NCBI GenBank assembly: GCA_020634245.1
Contig: JACKCC010000006.1
Location: 744,001-808,000 of the forward strand
DNA length: 64,000 nt
Source of the DNA: Ardenticatenaceae bacterium
Lineage (GTDB): Bacteria > Chloroflexota > Anaerolineae > Promineifilales > Promineifilaceae
Direction of reading: 5' to 3'
Part shown: one piece after another, positions 57,605 through 64,000 of the stretch
How positions within the stretch are numbered: the first letter of the stretch is position 1
Layout: each line of letters starts with the position of its first letter
The notes under the pieces: model-generated
What the model was told of the DNA's origin: nothing
Seen by the model: the letters and a program-made list of their open reading frames with translations, nothing else
Databases searched by the model: none
Translations under genes and position numbers: made by a program

Positions 57605-59155
57605 ATGACTACCATAAAACAAATGATTGATCGTGGTCAAACACGAAAAAGTATTACACAAAATAATCGGTTTGCCAGAACGGCCGTTGCCGCAGGCAGC
57701 GCTTCATTAGCCGGGTTTCTCACGGCCCTGACTATGCCTGCCGGACCAGTCACCGCTACCCAGGTGTGGATTGTGATGGCAGTTGGCCTGCTGGTGGGGT
57801 TAGCTGCCGGGCTGTCTTTACGCACTTACTGGGCAATGCTGCTGGCCCCACTGGCCTACATCATCCTCTTCGAATTTTTCCGGCCAGCGGGCGCAGTCCC
57901 CACCACCGGCGCGATTCGCCTGGACAATTCTTACGGCATTCTGGCTTTGCTGGTGGGACGTGGATTTCATGGATTAGTCGGTCTGCTGCCGATGGTGTTG
58001 GGCGCGGGATTGGCTGTGTTGGCGACACGTTACCATGCTGGTGAATTGACCGGTTGGGGCCGAATAGTTTTGCAGGCAGCGCTGCTGCTTATTTTGGCGG
58101 CGGTGGTCGTAGCGCTGGCCGTTTTGAATGGGATTCCGGCCCGTACGCCGCCCATTGTGGATATTGATGGTCAACCGGTGGCGGGAAGTATTGCTGAGTT
58201 AACGGCCGTACCTCTCGGCGGCCAGGAGCAAACCATCATGATCCGTGCTCACAGTGCCGACCGGCCGGTACTGCTTTACCTCAGCGGCGGCCCCGGCCAG
58301 AGCGATCTGCCCTATTCGCGGGTGCTGCTCGAAGATTTGACGCAGGATTTTGTCGTCGTCAGTTGGGACCAGCGCGGCACCGGCAAATCGTATCCGGCGC
58401 TGTATCCGACGGGAAATGTGACACTGGAGCAGGCCGTCGCCGATACCATCGAGCTAACCAATTATCTGCGCGACCGTTTCGACGAGGAGAAAATCTACCT
58501 GTTGGGCGAATCGTGGGGGACGACATTGGGTGTGCTGGCTGTGCAGCAGCGACCCGACCTGTACTACGCCTGGATTGGCAGCGGGCAGATGGTCAGCCAG
58601 CGCGAAACGGACCGCCAGCTTTACCGCGATGTCATGGCCCTGGCCGACCGCAACGGCAACGCGGTATTGAGAGAGCAAATGCTGGCTTTTGGCGAACCGC
58701 CTTACGCCGACACACCTTATCCCAATGCGGTGGTGATGGGTTACTACGACCAGCTTGGCCAGCCCTACCGCCCGCCGCAGGATTACATCGACCGGGGAAC
58801 GGCCGCTAACGTGGGACCGTGGGGTATCCTGGGCAGCGAGTACAGCCTGGTGGAAAAAGTCAACGTCCTGCGCGGGCTGATTGACATGTTCACTGTCATG
58901 TATCCGCAACTGCAAGGGATTGATTTCCGGCAGGATGTGCCCCGGCTGGATGTGCCGGTTTACATTCTGGACGGCGCGGCCGAACTGGCGGCGCGCCGCG
59001 ATCTGGTGCTGGAATGGTATGAGCAGCTTGAAGCGCCCCGTAAGCAGATTTACACCTTTGACGATGCCGGGCATTCGGTGGCCTTTGAGCAGTTTTCAGC
59101 GCTGCACCGCATTTTGACCGAGACGATTGTGCCGGAGACGTATCCTGACCGGTAA
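57605..59155 (+). CDS. Membrane-anchored alpha/beta hydrolase (S33/proline iminopeptidase-like)
   Basis: Protein of 516 residues from the ATG at 57605 (MTTIKQMIDRGQTRKSITQN). Residues about 25-180 form about five membrane helices. A hydrolase domain follows: oxyanion region YLSGGPGQSDLPYSRVLLED, nucleophile GESWGTTLGVLAVQQRPDL and catalytic His in DDAGHSVAFEQFS; the Asp is likely in VYILDGAAEL. WDQRGTGKSYPALYP is the HGxG-like loop. Domain order (membrane part then hydrolase) is unusual. The substrate is unknown. It closes the operon. Confidence 0.85.
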   Translation: MTTIKQMIDRGQTRKSITQNNRFARTAVAAGSASLAGFLTALTMPAGPVTATQVWIVMAVGLLVGLAAGLSLRTYWAMLLAPLAYIILFEFFRPAGAVPTTGAIRLDNSYGILALLVGRGFHGLVGLLPMVLGAGLAVLATRYHAGELTGWGRIVLQAALLLILAAVVVALAVLNGIPARTPPIVDIDGQPVAGSIAELTAVPLGGQEQTIMIRAHSADRPVLLYLSGGPGQSDLPYSRVLLEDLTQDFVVVSWDQRGTGKSYPALYPTGNVTLEQAVADTIELTNYLRDRFDEEKIYLLGESWGTTLGVLAVQQRPDLYYAWIGSGQMVSQRETDRQLYRDVMALADRNGNAVLREQMLAFGEPPYADTPYPNAVVMGYYDQLGQPYRPPQDYIDRGTAANVGPWGILGSEYSLVEKVNVLRGLIDMFTVMYPQLQGIDFRQDVPRLDVPVYILDGAAELAARRDLVLEWYEQLEAPRKQIYTFDDAGHSVAFEQFSALHRILTETIVPETYPDR

Positions 59156-59203
59156 TTTACGGCAAACAACTGCCGGGAGACTGATTTGGGGTTGGTCTCC
59201 CGG

Positions 59204-59743
59204 TTATTTTTGGGAGAATGGGAAGCGGTGGTTGATTTGGTGACGGCCGTTCCCCTCCGCAACCAGTGCTAAATTATCGACCTGAATCGTCCAGGCGATG
59301 GATTGGGTGTGCAGCCAGGTGACGATGGGGCCGAGGTTTTCCGGGGTGATGTCGCCATGGGCCAGGGTGATGTGGGGGAACCAGACGGCAGGGGCGTAGT
59401 AGGGGATGCTGCCTTGACTGTGCGGGTTAACGGCCGTCCACACCCGTTCGTGCAGCTGCGTCAAAGCCAAACTGCGAGCGACGGGGACGTAGATGACCGA
59501 TTCGGCTCCGGGGAAGATGGCGATACCGGCGGCTTGGATGGGGAAGACGGCCGTTTCCTTTGCCAGCCTTTCCAAAATACCGGCCAGCCTATCCAGGTCA
59601 TACGCTTCGGCCACGTGATAGGAGAAATGGGGTACAAACGTCGCCGCCGGATTGCCCACGCCAAACCGCTGCGCCATCTCCGCCCACAGCTTTTCGACGA
59701 ATTCGGTGTGCTGGTCATCCAGCAATGAAACAATGCCGTGCAT
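59204..59743 (-). CDS. 2'-5' RNA ligase superfamily protein
   Basis: Protein of 179 residues with the two HxT/S motifs of the 2H phosphoesterase fold: PHFSYHVAEAYDLDRL and WFPHITLAHGDITPE. The first pair reads HFS, the second HIT. Relatives cut or join 2'-5' RNA links or cyclic phosphates. It lies two bases after the small upstream gene, and the helicase gene is next, so an RNA- or nucleotide-linked function is possible. Substrate is inferred from family only. Confidence 0.82.
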   Translation of the reverse strand: MHGIVSLLDDQHTEFVEKLWAEMAQRFGVGNPAATFVPHFSYHVAEAYDLDRLAGILERLAKETAVFPIQAAGIAIFPGAESVIYVPVARSLALTQLHERVWTAVNPHSQGSIPYYAPAVWFPHITLAHGDITPENLGPIVTWLHTQSIAWTIQVDNLALVAEGNGRHQINHRFPFSQK

Positions 59744-59745
59744 GG

Positions 59746-59937
59746 CTAATCTTTGAGCGAATCCAGCAATTCTTGGGTTCTTTCCTCTCGCATTTTGGAA
59801 ATTATCTCTTCGGGCGGCGGCAAAGGTTTGCCTGCCAATCGTTGTTGAATGTGCTGGCGCAATTGGACAGTTTTCGCTAGAAGGCGTTGTTGTGTGTTAT
59901 TTTCCTCCTGTTTTGATCGCTGTGGTTTTTCGTTCAT
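59746..59937 (-). CDS. Small hydrophilic protein, 63 residues
   Basis: Product MNEKPQRSKQEENNTQQRLL, AKTVQLRQHIQQRLAGKPLP, PPEEIISKMREERTQELLDS, LKD. It is highly charged and helical, with a Leu/Ile pattern that suggests dimerisation, as in antitoxin-like proteins. No family is recognised. An alternative start at 59997 overlaps the helicase stop and would add 20 residues; choose between them only by homology. It sits between the helicase gene and the 2'-5' RNA ligase gene. Confidence 0.55.
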   Translation of the reverse strand: MNEKPQRSKQEENNTQQRLLAKTVQLRQHIQQRLAGKPLPPPEEIISKMREERTQELLDSLKD

Positions 59938-59996
59938 TTTGGTAAAAATTAGGTATTCCTTTGTCAGAGAGGTGATTGTTGCTGATCTTGTGATCA

Positions 59997-62900
59997 TCAA
60001 AATGATAATGGTACATTTTTACTCAGCGGCCGTTCTACTTTCATGGCTCTAATATGGGTAAATTTCCACATGTCTTGGACACTAATCACATCAAATCCTA
60101 ACTTTGTCAAACCATTTGTGAATTCTTCTCGATCACTGAAGCGGTTAGTTGCTTCGATAATGTGCAATTGACCGTCCAGTCGTAACACTCGATGAGCTTC
60201 ACATAAGTAGTCTGAGAAGTTATGCCCCATCAATGATAGGGAGAATATAGCAACGTCCAACTCTCCATCCTCTAAGGGCACATTCTTCATATCGCAAGCT
60301 ATGACATGTTCATTGAAGGCTACATGATCGAAACTGTAAACGGTCGTAGTATCAGCTAAGGCTTCCGCAAGAAGCGCTTCCCCACATCCGAAATCACCAA
60401 TAATGTATCCTGGCCGCACCTGACACCATTTTATCATTTCTTCATAGGGCACAACGGCCCAATCTTGGCGGGCTTGTCGATAAAGCGTATGGTAATGCAC
60501 CCATTCTTGCGGATTATCTTGTAAGCGTTGATGCGTCTTTTGACTATTTGCCTGATTCCAGCGACTGTTTATTTGCGAAAAGTCTCCATATTGCCGTTGC
60601 CGTCGTTCTAAATCAATCTGATCGCCATCAAGTGAAGGTACGGTTAACTGCAATCGGGTAATGGTGGTCACTTGACCTTCTTCCAACCGTTGTAACCAAC
60701 CCATCAAATCCCGAAATGCTTGAGCCGGGCTTCTCAGATGACCTTCTGGAACCACGCCGTCTACTGCTGCATCAGCAATGGATTTCTTGAATTGAATCCG
60801 GGCTAATTTAGAACGACACCATGACCAAGTTTCATTTCCCACGTAAGCCTGGGTGATGGGAATGACCATTTGCACCTTCTGGCTGCGCTGACCCTGACGA
60901 TAAATGCGCCCTAATAACTGTTCAAACTCAGCATTAGTCCAGGGTAGAACGTTAATAATGAGACGATCACACACATGTTGTAATCCATCCACGCCTGTGC
61001 CAATAGCCCCAGTGCCAATGAGGATATCTACTTCGCTATTTAGAAAGGCGTTTAACCCGCTTTTGTCTTCTCCTGTATAAAACCCTACCCGCCAACCATC
61101 CGTGGTAAGTGCATCGTACAAGATACGATCAATGCCAGTGATATAGTGACAATAGATGAGAGTGGGGCGAGGCTCTTCACTTAGTACTCGTCGGATAGCT
61201 GGAAGCCGGGCTTCAGTAAGTATTTGTTCCAACCCCAAAATGTTGTGACTTTGCTTACCCAGAGCCAAAATGTCGTCTAACCATTCACTGCAATCTACCT
61301 CAACGATTTCTTGCTCAAACTGAATGTCATATTGAGGCAACCAACGAATACCCAAAGTAACCAATTTTTGATGTAGTTTCATACAATTGGCTACAGTAGC
61401 TTTTGTATTTAGATCATCATGGGCAAGACCAGTGATCATTTCTACAAGGCTTATGCCCTCTTGTAAGTTGTTGATCACAGGTGTAGCCGACATGCCGAGG
61501 ATGAATAAGTCAGGGTTCTTGCTGGTAGCCTGTACCAGTAAGGCGTTAACCAGTTCTTTTCGTCTGGACATAAGGCTTTCATGTCGTTGTTTAGCGTAGT
61601 GAATCTCATCAATGACGACAAAGTCAGGTGTTTCATGGTATAACAGGTCAGCTACTTTTGAGGCTGAATCTGGCTGTTGAAACATCTCGTAGTTTAGCAC
61701 CAAATAACGGTGATTGGCTTGTGGCCAATTGGGGCTAAAGGTTTTTACCTGTACTGCGCTATCAGGGAAAATAGCGGGAATGGTTTCTGCCCAACCGTCT
61801 ACCACACTATTAGGGCAACAAATAATAGTCAGACTTGCGTTCACAACCCGGCTGGCTAACACGGCCGAGAGGGTTTTACCAGCCCCTGTGCCAGACCAAT
61901 TACCCACACGCATTTGATCACGTACGGTTATTGCTGCTAATCGCTGCATTAAATTGGGCGGGGCGAGCCTTCCATTCACGACGAAGGCATAACCATCAGG
62001 TATCGGTAGTAACTGCGCCTGATGATATTCAGTCAAAAAGTCAGTTCGCACTTTTTCAGCAAATTCTCCACCGTGATAAGTTTTGGCTTGAGCTTCGGCA
62101 GCTGCTTCATCCTGTAATGCATGACGCCATAACTTTGCCCGTGCTGAAGCTAATAAGTAATCAATGGCATCAGCATCTGCGGTAGTTGTCACGGCCGTAT
62201 CTAAAACGCTGAGTGCATCTTTTGTTTGCACTAAAGGTAATTCTTCAGTTACATCAGCAGAAGATTCGTCAACAATCTGATCCAAAACATCTTCGGCTTT
62301 ATCTATCGTACTTAAAGCATCCTCAATATTCGTGTTTTTGTCGTCAATGAATTGGTCAGCAACTGAAGGTTCCCCGGCAATGAATTTGTCAATTTCTGAT
62401 TTAGGAATGCGACCAGTAGTAAGTGCTTTGATAAATGTGCGATTTTTGTTGTAAGCATCAAGCATTCCACTTTGTTGGAAGATAAGATAAAGTTCAGCTG
62501 GTTCAAATTTTTCTAGTTGATCTTGAAGCGAATGGATAAACAGACGAATGCGTCTTAATGTCCAGCCACGATTACAATAAGGGCAGCCAGTTCCCCGTAT
62601 TCGATTTGTTGGTGATGCTTGCCACTCATGATTGGGTTCCTCCAGACATTTCCACCAAACTTTCTTACCACTGCCAGATGTGATCATATCTGGCGTTAAA
62701 TTACCATTTTTTGTTGGATGCCATTCTTGAGTTAATTCTGGATAAAGGGCAGCAAGCGAATTTGTAACGGACACTTGTTTTCCTGCACAAAACGGGCAAC
62801 CTTGATTTCCGCCTACTCGAGTATTTGGCGCAGCTTGCCATTCGTGATCCACACCCTTTGCACATTTCCACCAGACTTTTTTGTTGGAAAATGCCACAAG

Positions 62901-64000
62901 GTCTTTCGGCTGTAAATGGCCATTCCGAGTTGGATGCCATTCTTTCGCTAATTGTGGATGCAAATTTGCCAAGGAATTCGTAACAGAAACTTGCAATCCT
63001 TGGCAACTAGGGCAGCCAGTACCCATGCGTGTTCTAACACCAGGGGATTGCAGCCATTCATGATCTGGCCCTTCGGTACACTTCCACCAAACCTTCTGAT
63101 GACTTCCAGATGCAATCTGGTTTGGTGTTAAACTGCCGTTTTTTGTAGGATGCCATTCTTTAGCCAAATTGGGGAATAATTCAGCCACAGAATTTGTGAT
63201 AGAAGCCTTTCGTCCACTACAAGCCGGGCATCCATGTCCTAACCGTGTTCGATTGCTAATTATTTCTTGCCACTCGTGGTCAGGGCCTTTAGAACACTTC
63301 CACCAAACTTTTTTGGAACTACCCCATGATACTTTGTCGGGTGTCAATTTCCCGTTTTTTGTTGGATGCCACTGGCTGGCTATTTCAGGATATAGACTTG
63401 CTAGAGAATTTGTTACGGACGCCTTTAACCCTCGGCAATAGGGACACCCAGGACTGCTACGCCGGTTTATCACAGAGGCTTGCCATTCATGATCAGGTCC
63501 TTTGGGGCATTTCCACCAGACCTTTTTCTGGCTACCACTGGCAATTTCTTCAGGCGTCAAATCGCCATTTTTTGTTGGATGCCATTGAACTGCAATTTCT
63601 GGATATAAATTTGCTAATGAATTTGTTACTGATACTGCCCTTCCTGCACAAAAGGGACATCCTCGACCTTTAACCCGATTGGAAATTGAAGCCTGCCATT
63701 CATGATCAGGTCCTTCAGGACACTTCCACCACACCTTTTTATGGCTACCAGTAGTGACCATATTTGGCGCTAAATCGCCATTTTTTGTTGGATGCCATTG
63801 TTGCGCCAACTCTGGATGAATTGCAGTGAGAGAATTTGTAACAGAAACACGCCGACCAGCACAAAAAGGACATCCCCGCCCCGCCGTTCTCTTGTTAGGA
63901 GAAGCCTGCCACTCATGGTCAGGTCCTTCGGGACATTTCCACCACACCTTTTTGTTGCTTGCTGGGGCAACTTGATCTGGTGTTAAACTCCCGTTTTTGT
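59997..64000 (-). CDS. Zinc-ribbon-repeat / SNF2-DEAD helicase / RRP8-like methyltransferase fusion (open at right edge)
   Basis: At least 1334 residues; the frame is open at base 64000, so the N-terminus is outside. Seven about 71-residue repeats (63960 down to about 62560) each carry WWKCxxGPDHEW, GCPFC and QWHPTKNG; this is the DUF4379-like zinc-ribbon. A linker follows. The helicase spans about 61910-60880: Walker A GTGAGKTLSAVLA, DEIH (VVIDEIHYAK), SATP (GMSATPVIN) and motif VI QLLGRIYRQGQ. From about 60420 lies a methyltransferase with IGDFGCGEALLAEAL, DMKNVPLEDGELDVAIFSLS, LMGHNFSDYLCEAHRVLR, closely like RRP8 rRNA methyltransferase. Only one ACGGCCGT site lies inside. Confidence 0.85.
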   Translation of the reverse strand, partial: KNGSLTPDQVAPASNKKVWWKCPEGPDHEWQASPNKRTAGRGCPFCAGRRVSVTNSLTAIHPELAQQWHPTKNGDLAPNMVTTGSHKKVWWKCPEGPDHEWQASISNRVKGRGCPFCAGRAVSVTNSLANLYPEIAVQWHPTKNGDLTPEEIASGSQKKVWWKCPKGPDHEWQASVINRRSSPGCPYCRGLKASVTNSLASLYPEIASQWHPTKNGKLTPDKVSWGSSKKVWWKCSKGPDHEWQEIISNRTRLGHGCPACSGRKASITNSVAELFPNLAKEWHPTKNGSLTPNQIASGSHQKVWWKCTEGPDHEWLQSPGVRTRMGTGCPSCQGLQVSVTNSLANLHPQLAKEWHPTRNGHLQPKDLVAFSNKKVWWKCAKGVDHEWQAAPNTRVGGNQGCPFCAGKQVSVTNSLAALYPELTQEWHPTKNGNLTPDMITSGSGKKVWWKCLEEPNHEWQASPTNRIRGTGCPYCNRGWTLRRIRLFIHSLQDQLEKFEPAELYLIFQQSGMLDAYNKNRTFIKALTTGRIPKSEIDKFIAGEPSVADQFIDDKNTNIEDALSTIDKAEDVLDQIVDESSADVTEELPLVQTKDALSVLDTAVTTTADADAIDYLLASARAKLWRHALQDEAAAEAQAKTYHGGEFAEKVRTDFLTEYHQAQLLPIPDGYAFVVNGRLAPPNLMQRLAAITVRDQMRVGNWSGTGAGKTLSAVLASRVVNASLTIICCPNSVVDGWAETIPAIFPDSAVQVKTFSPNWPQANHRYLVLNYEMFQQPDSASKVADLLYHETPDFVVIDEIHYAKQRHESLMSRRKELVNALLVQATSKNPDLFILGMSATPVINNLQEGISLVEMITGLAHDDLNTKATVANCMKLHQKLVTLGIRWLPQYDIQFEQEIVEVDCSEWLDDILALGKQSHNILGLEQILTEARLPAIRRVLSEEPRPTLIYCHYITGIDRILYDALTTDGWRVGFYTGEDKSGLNAFLNSEVDILIGTGAIGTGVDGLQHVCDRLIINVLPWTNAEFEQLLGRIYRQGQRSQKVQMVIPITQAYVGNETWSWCRSKLARIQFKKSIADAAVDGVVPEGHLRSPAQAFRDLMGWLQRLEEGQVTTITRLQLTVPSLDGDQIDLERRQRQYGDFSQINSRWNQANSQKTHQRLQDNPQEWVHYHTLYRQARQDWAVVPYEEMIKWCQVRPGYIIGDFGCGEALLAEALADTTTVYSFDHVAFNEHVIACDMKNVPLEDGELDVAIFSLSLMGHNFSDYLCEAHRVLRLDGQLHIIEATNRFSDREEFTNGLTKLGFDVISVQDMWKFTHIRAMKVERPLSKNVPLSF

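Noticed and set aside
62560..64000. Regular about 213-base direct repeats looking like a CRISPR or satellite array
   Set aside because: The repeat unit is a translated zinc-ribbon of about 71 residues with intact frame and conserved cysteines, not short repeats with unique spacers.

Overview
The window looks like chromosomal DNA of an uncultured or environmental member of the Chloroflexota (Anaerolineae/Caldilineae-like). This is inferred from the protein style: Thr/Pro-linker lipoproteins, a secreted protein ending in a YLP-type tail, a MalT-like STAND regulator, a DegV protein and a full Tat operon. No rRNA is present. The one tRNA is tRNA-Arg(CCU) at 16794..16865. Genes are dense, with no gene-free gap over about 300 bases outside the insertion sequences.

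Layout. 1-16.7 kb is mostly housekeeping: a Ser/Thr kinase with a duplicated extracellular domain (cut by the left edge), yqeY-pgpH-ybeY-dgkA, coaBC, secG, a peptide-binding protein, tatA-tatB-tatC, a rhomboid protease, a zinc alcohol dehydrogenase, a class II aldolase and a two-domain phosphofructokinase that resembles animal and fungal PFK end to end. 16.8-26.1 kb is a mosaic of housekeeping genes (rpsT, hpt, cyclophilin, a TetR operon) with three insertion sequences: IS1-like, ISNCY-like and IS982-like. 26-35 kb holds envelope and salvage genes (CapA-like lipoprotein, VanY-like peptidase, a phosphoribosyltransferase, DegV, two tandem four-cysteine secreted proteins). 34.1-41.1 kb is a minus-strand run whose first members overlap (AI-2E-type transporter, methyltransferase/GT39 fusion, GT4, small deoxyribosyltransferase-fold protein), followed 87 bases further on by a flippase-like protein. 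This suggests lipid-linked glycan synthesis. 41.7-52.8 kb is mixed: an IS1595 with perfect target duplication, an aldo/keto reductase, a large metalloprotease-like protein, a phosphotriesterase-family enzyme, an extended FabH and a thioredoxin-fold protein that has lost its cysteines. 52.9-59.2 kb is a LuxR/MalT regulator followed by a string of small membrane or secreted proteins and a membrane alpha/beta hydrolase. 59.7-64 kb holds a very large gene, open at the right edge, joining seven zinc-ribbon repeats, a SNF2/DEAD-like helicase and an RRP8-like methyltransferase. It is the best candidate for an undescribed system.

Two features span the window. First, the palindrome ACGGCCGT (usually AACGGCCGTT) occurs about 105 times by hand count, where roughly one or two are expected. 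It lies inside genes in three frames and is even built into terminators. It is absent from all four insertion sequences and nearly absent from the 4-kb helicase gene, so it acts as a marker of resident versus acquired DNA. Second, several short intergenic repeat families (TAGTC, CACAGATT, TGACGCAT, GGGGTGAA, AGTGCCAGGCA) have spread into coding sequence and now encode linkers, a signal peptide and C-terminal tails.
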